Positions 25,001 through 33,997 of a stretch of 44,364 nt of DNA are shown here, piece by piece. The first letter of the stretch is position 1. Each line of letters starts with the position of its first letter. The notes under the pieces were generated by a model, which saw only the letters and a list, made by a program, of their open reading frames with translations, had not been told where the DNA came from and did no database searches. This DNA comes from Candidatus Saccharimonadota bacterium (lineage in GTDB: Bacteria; Patescibacteriota; Saccharimonadia; Saccharimonadales; Saccharimonadaceae), in contig WRHJ01000002.1 in the NCBI GenBank assembly GCA_009783305.1, positions 151,097-195,460 of the forward strand, written 5' to 3'. The position numbers and the translations under genes are program-made.

Positions 25001-28000
25001 ATAGTCAGCGGCAATCTTGCTGTTGCAGAAGGATTAAGTATAATAGGCAACTCATCCACCAACACCATCACTGGCAACATTGCAGTAGTAGACGACATCA
25101 TTATCTCTGGCAATTCATCTATCAATACTATATCTGGATTAGTTACGGCCACTAATTTTGGCATTTTTGGTACTTCTCATAACAGCACTATAAATAATCG
25201 CCTCATCATCGACGATGACGTTACCCTAACTGACGGTACGACAACAATCTGTTCAATTACGGCTTCCACCTCAGGATCAGGTACTGGGCTTACTACTTCG
25301 CTGAATACCACTAATGTCGATGCCACTAATCTTTATCTTTACGGCACTGCTATTCTTACGCATTGCACCAATACTGCCACCGCCACCAGTCTCAATACGC
25401 TCAATATCGAACTTTCCAACAATCTCTCTATTGCCTCCGGAGCGAAAATCGATGTAGTAGGAAAAGGCTACGCCGGAGTACTAGCCCCCAACGGTAATCC
25501 TGGTAATAGCGGCGCCAACAATGGCGCTTGTTACGTCGGCGGCGGTGCAGGAGCTGTTGGCGGTCAATATGGCGGTCAAGGAGGTATGTCTGGTAGTTGT
25601 ACTACAGCTGCCGGTACCTACGGCGACTTCATGGCTCCACTCGATCTAGGATCTGGAGGACGCGGCACATATGGTGTATCCGGCGGCGACGGACCCTTAT
25701 CGACTGCCGGCGGCGGTGCTGTTCGCATCAATGCCAACTCCGTTACTCTCAATGGGATTATTTCCGCTAGTGGTCTAGATAACCCCAACGGCTATAATGA
25801 TAGCCGCCACTCCTCCTCTGCCGGTGGGGGTGGGGCAATCTATATTACAGCTAGTCAAATTTCTGGAACAGGCAGTCTTCAATCCAACGGCGGCGGCACC
25901 ACTAGCGCCATATCTAATGGTGCCTACGGTCCCGGGGGCGGAGGGAGAATCGCAGTTATCACTACTGACGCCAACTCTCTCACTACATCACAATACTCGG
26001 CCGTGTCTGGAGCTAGAGGCGTAGGTGGCTATACTGGAGCTCTAGCTGGAGCTGCTGGAAGTATTTATATCTTTGACGGCTCTTCTACCTACGGTACACT
26101 CATCATCGGTAACGCCAACCACTCTGCTGCCAATTCTACAGCGCAAACCGGTGTGCCAACTTCTGCTCCACTTATTGAATACGACGAACTAGTTATTATT
26201 GAGGGCGGCAGACTCTCCCTCACTGGCGATCTAGAAGTTACCAGTTACGACTTTCAAGGTAACTATTCTGCCCTCACTGTCGGCGGCTATTTCTCCTACT
26301 TCACCACTAACGACCTCATATTAGACACTGACAATTTCTACCTCACATTAGGAAGTATTGCCAATACTAATACTAACCTTGTCGTCAAAAATTCTAGCAA
26401 CAATCCCAGTTACACGGCTACTGGTAACCGAGTAGTTATTAATTCCTCCCAATCGCTTAATAGTATAGATGTCAATAACAATTCCGGCATTTTTACAGCT
26501 AACGGTTCTCTTGTTGCAACTGAGGATATTATTATTTCTGGCAGTTCGTCTACTAACACCTTCTCAAATAATATTACTGCAGGCGGAAACCTAACGCTTT
26601 CCGGCATCAGCGCCAACAACATCAACGGCATTGCTTCTGTTGCAGATGACATCATCATCGCCGACGGCACCACTACTATGTGCTCAGTCACCGCCACGAC
26701 TTCTGGATCAGGAGCTGGACTCACCACTAGCCTAAATACCGTCAACATCAGCGCTACAAACCTTACTCTGAGCGGTAGTGCTGTGCTTACCCATTGCACT
26801 CATACGGCAACCACAACTAATCTAAGCACTATAAATATTAATCTTTCTGACACCCTCTCTATTGCCTCCGGCGCCAAGATCGATACTGTAGGTAAGGGAT
26901 ATACGGGAACAACGGCTGGCAATTCTAATCCGGGAACTAGTGGCGGCAACAATGGTGCATGTACTGTTTCCGGCACTAGCACTGGTGCTGTCGGCGGCCA
27001 ATACGGTGGTCAAGGCGGAGCAGCAGGTACTTGCGCTGCTAACATTGCTGGCCCTTACGGTAACTTTATGGCTCCTGTTGATCTCGGTTCTGGCGGGCGC
27101 GCTACCTTTGCTTCCGGAGGTGTTTCGTCAACTGCCGGCGGCGGTGCCGTTCGTATTAATGCTGATGTTGTTGTCCTTGATGGCGTTATTAATACTAGTG
27201 GTCTGGACAATACTACCGCTGGCTCCGCTGGCACCAACTCCTCTCATGCCGCCGGTGCTGGAGGCGCTATCTACATCACGGCAGGGCAGGTATCTGGGTC
27301 AGGTAATCTCATAGCTAATGGCGGAAGTACTACTAGTGCCGTTAGTCTCGTCTATGGTCCCGGCGGCGGAGGACGTATAGCTATCAACAATGGAGTCTGG
27401 ATCAGCAGTATCGATGCTAATCATGGCCTGCTGATTGGGGGTAACACTGTAACTATCACAGGAGGAGGCTTTGCTGATGGTACAGGAGTAATTGGCCCCA
27501 GCGGTACTGGTCCTACTGCCTTCTTCTTTGGAGGAAAGCCAGCTACTAACGTTGTCTTTCTGGATGAACATACAGCTACTATGAGAGTACCAGCTGGAGA
27601 TGCTCCTGGAGAAGTCGATGTCGTAGCTAGTAATAACAACAGTGATCTCGATGGCATTACACTCACAGGGAATATAACTGTAGCTGCCGGTACACGTGCA
27701 GCTGGAACTGGCACATCAGCAGAGGTAGGTACAATCTTCATGCGCAATTCCTTAGCCTTATCCGCCTATACCTACAATGATGCTACGATGGCTATCTACC
27801 TAGACGATATCTGTGCAGGAGTAGATGGACTAGTCCTTTCCATTACTCCACTACCAGGAGGAGGAGCTATCAGTAATGGCAGTTGTACAGCTAATGTCTT
27901 TTCAGGTGATCCTAATGGCTACAGTCTGTCTATCTCTACAGACGAGACTACCTGGGATATAGCCTATCCACTACAGCCTATAGGTGATGGCACAACTTCT

Positions 28001-28318
28001 GGCATCCTCAGTAACCCCATCGCTCTAACACCAGGTACTATAGGCTTTGCCTTTCCTACTACTCAGACTAACAGTACGGGTCTTGTCTCTTCAAACTTCA
28101 ATACTACCTATCCGATTGTGCACTCACTAGCCAGTGCCTCCCATACTAACCTCTATGCCCAAATCCCCACTCTCAGCAGTCCCCTTACCATTAAGACTAC
28201 CAATACGACTCATCCTAGTGGTGACTTTACTACACTCATCATAGGAGGCAATGCTAATATGACTATACCTACTGGAGAGTTTAGTTTTACGTTATTGTTT
28301 AGTGTTGTGGGGAATTAA
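22004..28318 (+). CDS. Giant secreted glycine/threonine-rich repeat protein with C-terminal IPT/TIG domain
   Basis: About 2104 residues. Residues 1-45 carry a basic N-terminus and a signal/anchor helix (SVSLIITFAFSLLITTIVGII). It is followed by a WQGGTDSNWTTASNWDTG segment seen at the start of many large surface proteins. Then come four modules of roughly 300-450 residues, each with the pattern SIASGAKID-x-x-GKGY, glycine-rich GGQYGGQGG, LGSGGR, TAGGGAVRIN, GAGGAIYITA, YGPGGGGRIA and a linker of short NNSG/SSTNT beta repeats, predicting a long beta-helix or stacked beta solenoid. After module 4 is an IPT/TIG domain (ISSIDANHGLLIGGNTVTI) and a final domain with NGYSLSISTDETTWDIAYP. No LPxTG or C-terminal anchor is seen. 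Modules 2 and 4 are identical over 779 bp. Likely a host-contact or attachment protein. Confidence 0.85.
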   Translation: MNSLSFRRSFFRNLSVSLIITFAFSLLITTIVGIIVNQQSPTSTSALPPTPTITWQGGTDSNWTTASNWDTGIIPAISDDVLIPSANVTLVIANDTDLEINSLTLTGNSILTIQSVNTGTILLPANPITTRLVVDTDIYLEDTSQITHPTNTANTTTPYQINLDIGGLLSIDTNAKIDVAGKGYASALAGNANPGSSGANNGACGYNSAVGGQYGGQGGQQGTCAVAASYGSFIAPTDLGSGGRGASGSSGGGGGNATPSSTAGGGAIRINADSVVLDGSIIADGLNNADGSTNTGSSFATGAGGSIYMTANQVSGAGNLQASGGNLTSSLVGGKYGPGGGGRIAVITTGVNSLMPSQYQATSGSRGVGGYANTLAGAAGTIYVVDSTAPQGILTVFNADRAAVDSSARTTVGSSSPYQFDELVITNGSRLNITGDLETGSYVFQGNYSLLNLSGSFSYTSSNDLIIDTNYFYLTVGSIVNTNTNLIVQNSSNSPSSTATGNQIVINSSQSLNSVDINNNSGVFTVTGALTVAQGIDIIGNSSTNTISGNLTVGEDLSLSGISANNINGIASVADDIIIADGTTTMCSVTATTSGSGAGLTTSLNTVNISATNLTLSGSAVLTHCTHTATTTNLSTININLSDTLSIASGAKIDTVGKGYTGTTAGNSNPGTSGGNNGACTVSGTSTGAVGGQYGGQGGAAGTCAANIAGPYGNFMAPVDLGSGGRATFASGGVSSTAGGGAVRINADVVVLDGVINTSGLDNTTAGSAGTNSSHAAGAGGAIYITAGQVSGSGNLIANGGSTTSAVSLVYGPGGGGRIAIITTGVNSLTTSQYQAASGSRGYGGYGGALAGAAGTIYTFNGSSTYGTLIIGNADHSAANSTAQTSTVPASLYQYDELVVIEGGRLNLSGDLEFTTYDFQGNYSALTVSGSLAYPTSHDLIIDTNNFYLTLGSLTDPDTNIIVQDSTNIPSNMSTGNRIAISSSQLLNSVDFNSNSGAFIVSGNLAVAEGLSIIGNSSTNTITGNIAVVDDIIISGNSSINTISGLVTATNFGIFGTSHNSTINNRLIIDDDVTLTDGTTTICSITASTSGSGTGLTTSLNTTNVDATNLYLYGTAILTHCTNTATATSLNTLNIELSNNLSIASGAKIDVVGKGYAGVLAPNGNPGNSGANNGACYVGGGAGAVGGQYGGQGGMSGSCTTAAGTYGDFMAPLDLGSGGRGTYGVSGGDGPLSTAGGGAVRINANSVTLNGIISASGLDNPNGYNDSRHSSSAGGGGAIYITASQISGTGSLQSNGGGTTSAISNGAYGPGGGGRIAVITTDANSLTTSQYSAVSGARGVGGYTGALAGAAGSIYIFDGSSTYGTLIIGNANHSAANSTAQTGVPTSAPLIEYDELVIIEGGRLSLTGDLEVTSYDFQGNYSALTVGGYFSYFTTNDLILDTDNFYLTLGSIANTNTNLVVKNSSNNPSYTATGNRVVINSSQSLNSIDVNNNSGIFTANGSLVATEDIIISGSSSTNTFSNNITAGGNLTLSGISANNINGIASVADDIIIADGTTTMCSVTATTSGSGAGLTTSLNTVNISATNLTLSGSAVLTHCTHTATTTNLSTININLSDTLSIASGAKIDTVGKGYTGTTAGNSNPGTSGGNNGACTVSGTSTGAVGGQYGGQGGAAGTCAANIAGPYGNFMAPVDLGSGGRATFASGGVSSTAGGGAVRINADVVVLDGVINTSGLDNTTAGSAGTNSSHAAGAGGAIYITAGQVSGSGNLIANGGSTTSAVSLVYGPGGGGRIAINNGVWISSIDANHGLLIGGNTVTITGGGFADGTGVIGPSGTGPTAFFFGGKPATNVVFLDEHTATMRVPAGDAPGEVDVVASNNNSDLDGITLTGNITVAAGTRAAGTGTSAEVGTIFMRNSLALSAYTYNDATMAIYLDDICAGVDGLVLSITPLPGGGAISNGSCTANVFSGDPNGYSLSISTDETTWDIAYPLQPIGDGTTSGILSNPIALTPGTIGFAFPTTQTNSTGLVSSNFNTTYPIVHSLASASHTNLYAQIPTLSSPLTIKTTNTTHPSGDFTTLIIGGNANMTIPTGEFSFTLLFSVVGN
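23678..24456 (+). repeat. 779-bp direct repeat, copy 1
   Basis: Copy 1 of a long direct repeat inside the surface-protein gene. By reading, and because translations in several frames are the same, it appears identical to the copy 2919 bp downstream. Similarity breaks sharply on both sides. Confidence 0.9.
26597..27375 (+). repeat. 779-bp direct repeat, copy 2
   Basis: Copy 2 of the direct repeat. The offset of 2919 bp equals 973 codons, so recombination between copies keeps the frame and would delete or duplicate modules 2-3. Beyond the 3' end, the sequence changes to the IPT/TIG region. Confidence 0.9.
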
Positions 28319-28338
28319 AGGGATGAAATCTCAAAAAC

Positions 28339-28367
28339 TTGAAACTTTTTAACATAAGCGTTAAAAT
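28339..28367 (+). promoter_or_regulatory. Promoter of the Pro/Ala/Glu-rich protein
   Basis: TTGAAA, 17-bp spacer, TAAAAT, about 45 bp before an ATG with an ACGGAGATAATACA ribosome-binding region. Confidence 0.65.
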
Positions 28368-28412
28368 AATTCCAAAGACAACCAAACAGATCAAACTAAC
28401 GGAGATAATACA

Positions 28413-29069
28413 ATGAATCCAGCTGCAAAAAATACCAATCCTGTACCAGAGCCAACTGGCGCAGCCACACCCGCTCCTGCTCCAGCAACACCAATCATAG
28501 AACCTGCTGACACCCTCTCCGCAACCGACGCTCCCGCTACTGATCTCTCCGCCGCCGATCCTTACACTGTTGTCATGCCAGCTACCCCGGCTGCCGCTAC
28601 AGCAACCGAACCAGTCGCTCCAGTCATCGATACAGTTGGTCCAGTCTCCGCTCTTGATGACGCTCCAGCCGAAAAAACTGAAGACACCACTTTTACCCCT
28701 GTCACTACAGCGGCAGACGAACCAGTGACCATCCCGGAACCAGCCTCAGAGCTTGCTTCAGAACCTGCTGCATCAGTTGCTCCAGAGGAACCAGAATCGG
28801 AGCCAGTTGTAGCCGAACCAACCCCAATCGAAGAACCAGTCGCTCCAGAACCAACAGAGACACCGGAGGTTGAACCTGCGCCTGAACCCGAGACTGCTCC
28901 TCCTCTCGACGCCGCTACTCTCGACGCTGCCGCTGCCGAACCAGCCCCAGTCGCTGCCCCTATGGCAGTAGCATCGAAAAAGTCCAACACGACCACCATC
29001 ATCCTAGTTGTCGTAGCCGTTCTTGCCATTGCTGGTGTTGCCATACTATTCATTATGCAGAATCTCTAA
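28413..29069 (+). CDS. Low-complexity Pro/Ala/Glu/Thr protein with C-terminal membrane helix
   Basis: 218 residues. Residues 1-185 are almost entirely Pro, Ala, Glu, Thr, Val and Ser with repeated EPAP/PEPT-like words and a strong negative charge. A short KKSN precedes a single C-terminal membrane helix (TIILVVVAVLAIAGVAILFIM). With no signal peptide, the acidic domain most likely lies in the cytoplasm (tail-anchored), although the reverse cannot be ruled out. Pro-rich regions of this type act as spacers or scaffolds. Its place right after the giant surface-protein gene, with its own promoter, is the only functional hint. Confidence 0.8.
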   Translation: MNPAAKNTNPVPEPTGAATPAPAPATPIIEPADTLSATDAPATDLSAADPYTVVMPATPAAATATEPVAPVIDTVGPVSALDDAPAEKTEDTTFTPVTTAADEPVTIPEPASELASEPAASVAPEEPESEPVVAEPTPIEEPVAPEPTETPEVEPAPEPETAPPLDAATLDAAAAEPAPVAAPMAVASKKSNTTTIILVVVAVLAIAGVAILFIMQNL

Positions 29070-29104
29070 TTCGACTTTCCCCAGATACCTGGTAAAATAA
29101 ATAT

Positions 29105-30523
29105 ATGACTAAAACATATATCGCTACCGCAATACCATACGTCAATGGCGCTCCGCACGTTGGACACGCCATGGATTTTCTCATCGCCGATACTTATAGA
29201 CGCTTTTTACTAGCACAGGGCGATGAAGTCCGCTTGCAAGCCGGTACCGACGAACACGGCAATAAAGTCTTCAAAAAAGCTGAGCAGGAGGGCGTTCCGG
29301 TCCAACAATTCGTCGATAAAAACGCTGCGCAGTTCAAAGAATTTATCCATCGCCTAGGCGTTGAGTATACTGATTTTATCCGCACTACCGACGAAGACCA
29401 TATTCGTCGCTGCCAATTGATTTGGAAACAACTCGAACCATATATTTACAAAGATACCTATGAAGGCTGGTACTGCGAAGGTTGCGAAGGTTTCGTTACT
29501 CAAACCGAATACGATGCCAATAATGGCGTCTGTCCAGACCACCAAAAACCCTATATCAAACTCAGCGAGGAAAACTACTATCTCCGCCTTTCGGATTTCA
29601 CTGATCGCATCAAAGAAGCCATCGAAACCGATGAAATGCGCATCGTACCCGAATCCCGCAAAAAGGAATTTCTCAATCTTCTTGCCGATGTCGCTGACGT
29701 CTCAATTTCTCGCCCCTCCAAGCAACTGTCTTGGGGCATCCCAGTACCAGGCGACGACACCCAAGTTATGTACGTATGGGTCGACGCCCTCGCCAACTAC
29801 ATCACGGTTCTCGGCTTCCCCGAAGAAGACATTTCTGACTGGTGGCCTGCCAAAGTTCAAGTCATTGGCAAAGACATCCTGCGTTTCCACGCCGGCATTT
29901 GGCCAGCCATCCTGCTTGGCGTTAATTTACCATTGCCCCATACCTTGCTCACGCACGGGCATATCACCGTCGACGGCGCCAAAATGTCTAAATCTGTCGG
30001 CAACGTCATTGATCCCATCGAAATCCTAGACAAACACGGCACCGAACCCTTTCGCTACTATTTCTTGCGCCACGTCCCCACTACCGAGGACGCCGATTTC
30101 AGCTGGGAAAAATTTGAATCTGCCTACAATGAACTTGCAAACGATTTAGGTAACCTTGTCCAACGTCTCAGTACCATGTGTCAAAAATACAGTATCGCCG
30201 GACAAGGATTAAGCGCAGGTCAAACCTCCGACAACAGATACGAAGACCTCATGCGCAATTTCGAATTTTCCAATGCCTTCAACCACGTTTGGTCTAAAAT
30301 TCAGGACATTAATAAAGCCATCGATGATGCCAAACCTTGGGAAATCGCCAAAACTGGCGACCAAGCTAAGCTCCAGTCCACACTAAGCGACATGGTCAAG
30401 GATTTACTCTCCGCTTCTCAATTGCTTGCCCCATTTCTTCCTGAAACCAGCAAGAAGATTGACGATATTTTCACTGCCGCCAAAATTACTCCACCCGCCA
30501 CCTCACTATTCCCCAAAGCCTAA
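29105..30523 (+). CDS. metG: Methionyl-tRNA synthetase
   Basis: Class I synthetase charging tRNA-Met. The HIGH box is HVGH at 18-21, the KMSKS box at 293-297, and the connective-peptide metal knuckle is C124-x2-C127 with C143-x2-H146. At 472 residues it lacks the C-terminal tRNA-binding (EMAP-II-like) domain of long MetRS forms; it ends soon after the anticodon-binding helices. Leaderless: TAAAAT ends 6 bp before the ATG. It converges with the next gene at a distance of 3 bp, leaving no room for a terminator between them. Confidence 0.97.
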   Translation: MTKTYIATAIPYVNGAPHVGHAMDFLIADTYRRFLLAQGDEVRLQAGTDEHGNKVFKKAEQEGVPVQQFVDKNAAQFKEFIHRLGVEYTDFIRTTDEDHIRRCQLIWKQLEPYIYKDTYEGWYCEGCEGFVTQTEYDANNGVCPDHQKPYIKLSEENYYLRLSDFTDRIKEAIETDEMRIVPESRKKEFLNLLADVADVSISRPSKQLSWGIPVPGDDTQVMYVWVDALANYITVLGFPEEDISDWWPAKVQVIGKDILRFHAGIWPAILLGVNLPLPHTLLTHGHITVDGAKMSKSVGNVIDPIEILDKHGTEPFRYYFLRHVPTTEDADFSWEKFESAYNELANDLGNLVQRLSTMCQKYSIAGQGLSAGQTSDNRYEDLMRNFEFSNAFNHVWSKIQDINKAIDDAKPWEIAKTGDQAKLQSTLSDMVKDLLSASQLLAPFLPETSKKIDDIFTAAKITPPATSLFPKA

Positions 30524-30526
30524 ATT

Positions 30527-32422
30527 TTACTTCATCCAGTATTTTTTGCCGCTCAGCAAATCATAATTAATCAACTCATATTCATACAGCGCCTTAGTCA
30601 CTTCGGGAGCCTCATTACCAAACCACGCATTAGCCAAAACCGGCGTTTCCACACAAACCGTATCCATCAAATAAAACAATTCTGGCTTCTTCGCCCCCAG
30701 CACATTAAACATTGCGTTGCTCAAACAATTTGGCGTCGTAATCGACAACTGTTTTTGTTTAGGCCCGCCAGTGTCAAAATTAGTATAAACAAAGTACGGC
30801 ACCAATCTCGCCAAATCTCGAATCTCTTTCACCGGATTATCATTTACCTGCGAAAAAATTCCCGCCGCATGATCACCAAAGAACAATACCACTGCCTTTT
30901 TTTCCGACTGATCTAATTCCGCCAGAAATTCCCCTAAATATTTATCAGAATTGTGCAGCATCTGGTAATATATCTCGAGCTCTTTACGCCGCCCTTCTTC
31001 AATGCTCATGTCCGTAATCGTAAAATCAGTCACAGCGTAGATGTCAGGATTATATGGCAAATGATTTTGCATCGTAATCAGCGTAATCACTTGATTTTGT
31101 TTAGAACTTTTTAATACGTCCAACACCTGCAAATACGCCGATCGATCATTTATATATTCTGACTTTCCCTCTTTTTCCTTATACTTCATCTCCAGCTCAG
31201 TAATAAACGTATCGTAGCCAAAATGATTCAGGGCAATATTGCGCTTGTACATTGACCCATTAAATGGATGAATCGCAGTAGTCTTAAAACCTTTAGCTTT
31301 CAGGAAAGATGCTACTGACGAAATCTCGCCTGCCCGCGGTATCAAATCTGTATAAGGCACCGTATTCGCCCAATAATTCGTCAGACCCGTCAAAGCTTCC
31401 ATCTCGACGTTCGCCGTCCCGCCGCCGTAATCCGTCGAATACATGTAGCCGCTCGCATACTTAGCCTGCATCTTGCGTAGAGTTGGCAACATCACTCGAT
31501 CGCTGCTATATGGATAAAAATCTCTAAAGCTATACCCACTATAAGAAATCGACGGGTCAAAGAACGATTCATTTAAAATTATGATCACATTAATATCTTC
31601 TTTGCCCAAATCGATTCTTTCGGCATTTGCTTTTTTCGCCAGCGCCTTATATTTAGCCAATATTTCCGCAATTCTTTCTTCGCTGTAACCTTCCGGTTCC
31701 TGCAGTTCAAACTTGCTCATGTTATATAAAAAGCCCAAAATAAAACCATTGTAATCATAGTTTCGCACTTGGTTCCAAGCCACCAGCTGCGTATTTAGCC
31801 AGCCAATATCTTCATACCTCTGTCCCTCATGATTCCTCACAAAATCTGTCAGACCCAAAAACAAAGCCGCGGATATTAATATCATCAACACTCGACTAGC
31901 AATCGCCCATCGCCTCCACCATTTTTTATACTTGCGGCGATGTTTCTTCAGATCGAACTTCTTCGTTGCCCAGAAATTCGCCAAAAACGTCAAACCCAGC
32001 ACCAATAAAATGGCAATTATCATCTGAATCAACGCCCCCATGTTGATAAATTTGGACAGACTCGCCGCCTCGCTTGCCAAAGCAAAATCTTCTGGCAACA
32101 ACGGAAAGCCGCGTACACTGAATTTATTAATATGCACATAAGTCAGCGCAATAATAAACGCCCACATCAGGCCAGCTGCCACTACCGGACGGCGCGTGAA
32201 TCCGGTCAAAAATATCAATATCAGCAGCATCAGCAGCACGTTATACCAAAAAACTAATGGTCTCCCCCACATAAACTCCCAAGTTCTATCAATATTGTTA
32301 ATAAAATATCGATACTGCAAAAACCAAGTTAGCGCTACTGCGGCTACCACCAAAAAAATTACTGTAAATATCATGAATTTCTTGTGCAAACCAAAATCCA
32401 GCTTCTTTAACTTATCTAACAT
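30527..32422 (-). CDS. LtaS-family membrane phosphoglycerol/sulfatase-like transferase
   Basis: 631 residues: about five N-terminal membrane helices (within 1-190), then an extracellular alkaline-phosphatase/sulfatase-type domain. The metal ligand Glu285 in IIILNESFFDPS, the probable nucleophile Thr336 in YGGGTANVEMEALTG, and the late FFGDHAAG metal site are placed as in lipoteichoic acid synthase LtaS (which has its nucleophile Thr in a G-K-T-S motif). It probably transfers phosphoglycerol or a similar group onto an envelope polymer. The exact substrate cannot be read from sequence. TAAAAT ends 9 bp before the ATG. Confidence 0.88.
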   Translation of the reverse strand: MLDKLKKLDFGLHKKFMIFTVIFLVVAAVALTWFLQYRYFINNIDRTWEFMWGRPLVFWYNVLLMLLILIFLTGFTRRPVVAAGLMWAFIIALTYVHINKFSVRGFPLLPEDFALASEAASLSKFINMGALIQMIIAILLVLGLTFLANFWATKKFDLKKHRRKYKKWWRRWAIASRVLMILISAALFLGLTDFVRNHEGQRYEDIGWLNTQLVAWNQVRNYDYNGFILGFLYNMSKFELQEPEGYSEERIAEILAKYKALAKKANAERIDLGKEDINVIIILNESFFDPSISYSGYSFRDFYPYSSDRVMLPTLRKMQAKYASGYMYSTDYGGGTANVEMEALTGLTNYWANTVPYTDLIPRAGEISSVASFLKAKGFKTTAIHPFNGSMYKRNIALNHFGYDTFITELEMKYKEKEGKSEYINDRSAYLQVLDVLKSSKQNQVITLITMQNHLPYNPDIYAVTDFTITDMSIEEGRRKELEIYYQMLHNSDKYLGEFLAELDQSEKKAVVLFFGDHAAGIFSQVNDNPVKEIRDLARLVPYFVYTNFDTGGPKQKQLSITTPNCLSNAMFNVLGAKKPELFYLMDTVCVETPVLANAWFGNEAPEVTKALYEYELINYDLLSGKKYWMK

Positions 32423-32495
32423 CGTCCCTATATTTTAACACATTTCCCCAATATTTTTTCGGCAAGCTCATGCTTGCTTGTCTTTTTACAGCTAT

Positions 32496-32501
32496 TAAAA
32501 T
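32496..32501 (+). promoter_or_regulatory. -10 box of leaderless comEC
   Basis: TAAAAT ending 7 bp before the ATG chosen for comEC, with TTGCTT 16 bp upstream. It excludes the longer reading that would begin inside the promoter. Confidence 0.55.
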
Positions 32502-32508
32502 TCGCGCC

Positions 32509-33966
32509 ATGCGTTATCTTTTTCTGCACCGCATCCACCCATCTTTCATCATCATTTTATTTTCTATCGGTACCATAGTCGGTATTATTCTTGGATTCGT
32601 ATTTGAACTCTGGATATTCAACTCTCCTATTTGGCTATTTGTCAGCCTCATCTTATTAATTATCAATTTCCGTTTTCCTCTTGCAGCTACGTTATGTCTT
32701 GCCATCCTCGCTGGTATTATTATTGGTAGTTTCCGTATTTCCCTAGACATCGGCGACCGCCAATATGTCGCTCAGTTCTTCGAACAAGATGTCAAAGTCA
32801 CCGGCATTATTTATGAAGATCCCGAAACTGACGGCGGTACCACAACTTTGCGTATTGGCAATCTTACTTTCGGTGACGAACAACAGTCCAAAGCAGTCGC
32901 CGGAAGTCTTTACGTCAAATTCTATGGCCGCAAAAATCTCGAACGTTCTCAAAAAATTACCCTATCCGGCAAATTATTCACCGGCTTCGGATCCTTTGTT
33001 GGCGCCATGTATAACCCAAAACTTTTAGAAACCTCCTACCCAGATCCACCCGACTTAGCCCTGGGATTTCGCAATAACTTTGCCAATCTAGTCAGGCAAT
33101 TCATCAAAGAGCCCGAAGTCGATTTATCATTAAGCTATCTTCTAGGGCAGAGAAGAACCCTGCCCGGACACCTGCTCGACGCTCTAAAAATTGTCGGGCT
33201 CACCCATGTCATTGTCGCCTCAGGTTTTCACCTCTCAACTCTAGTCGGTTTATCGCGGAAACTTTTTAAACGCATTTCTCGTTCCGCCGCTCTGTTTGGT
33301 GGCATACTGCTTATTTTTATCTTCATATCCATCGCCGGATTTACGCCCAGCATGGCTCGTGCCGGACTAGTTTCTGGCTTATCGCTTATTGCCTGGTTTT
33401 TCGGCCGCAAATTCCATCCCGTCAAACTCTTGCTCATCGTCGCTAGCGTCACTTTGTTTATTAATCCTTTCTACATCCAAGACCTCGGCTGGCTGCTCTC
33501 GATTCTATCATTTACCGGCATCTTAATAGTTGCGCCAATATCTACGGCTTACTTCTACGGCGAAACCAAACCTAGTTTCGTTGCCAACATCGTCATCACC
33601 ACTATGGCTGCCCAAGTTTACTGTCTGCCTCTCCTACTTTTTCTTTTTGGCACTTTCTCTATTGTCAGTATTTTTGCCAATATTTTGATCTTGCCCACCA
33701 TACCAGCAACCATGCTCCTCACTTTTATTGCCGGCGTTACGTCTTTTCTCCCGCCCGTCGCTGGTCTTATCGGTTGGTTAGCTGCCAAATTACTTGCCTA
33801 TCACATCTTCATTGTAGAATTTTTCAGCAATCTCACTTGGGCGCTGGTCGAAATCCCAACCAACAATCCCTGGCTCCTCCTCTCGTACGTGCTGATTTTA
33901 TTGCCCCTAATCTATATGCAGCGCAAGACCAAGTTTCGCTTCATTGATTTTAATATGATAGAATAA
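32509..33966 (+). CDS. comEC: ComEC/Rec2 DNA-uptake channel
   Basis: Inner-membrane channel that brings single-stranded DNA into the cell during natural transformation. 485 residues: membrane helices, an OB-like soluble loop (VTGIIYEDPETDGGTTTLRIG) and the Competence domain, including LLGQRRTLPGHLLDALKIVGLTHVIVASGFHLS (read in two pieces) and TPSMARAGLVSGLSLIAW. The metallo-beta-lactamase domain found at the C-terminus of longer ComEC proteins is missing; it ends after the last helices with a basic RKTKFRF tail. CPR organisms depend heavily on scavenged nucleic acid, which makes an active uptake channel plausible. Confidence 0.9.
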   Translation: MRYLFLHRIHPSFIIILFSIGTIVGIILGFVFELWIFNSPIWLFVSLILLIINFRFPLAATLCLAILAGIIIGSFRISLDIGDRQYVAQFFEQDVKVTGIIYEDPETDGGTTTLRIGNLTFGDEQQSKAVAGSLYVKFYGRKNLERSQKITLSGKLFTGFGSFVGAMYNPKLLETSYPDPPDLALGFRNNFANLVRQFIKEPEVDLSLSYLLGQRRTLPGHLLDALKIVGLTHVIVASGFHLSTLVGLSRKLFKRISRSAALFGGILLIFIFISIAGFTPSMARAGLVSGLSLIAWFFGRKFHPVKLLLIVASVTLFINPFYIQDLGWLLSILSFTGILIVAPISTAYFYGETKPSFVANIVITTMAAQVYCLPLLLFLFGTFSIVSIFANILILPTIPATMLLTFIAGVTSFLPPVAGLIGWLAAKLLAYHIFIVEFFSNLTWALVEIPTNNPWLLLSYVLILLPLIYMQRKTKFRFIDFNMIE

Positions 33967-33997
33967 TAGGCAGTTAACCATAAGGAGTAAAACAAGC

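Noticed and set aside
23530-27747. Numerous minus-strand ORFs inside the giant surface-protein gene
   Set aside because: They recur with each repeat module and follow the codon pattern of the plus-strand gene; they are shadows.
28562-29053. Minus-strand 163-residue ORF antisense to the Pro/Ala/Glu-rich gene
   Set aside because: A shadow of low-complexity coding sequence (Ser/Gly/Ala-rich), without promoter or ribosome-binding site.
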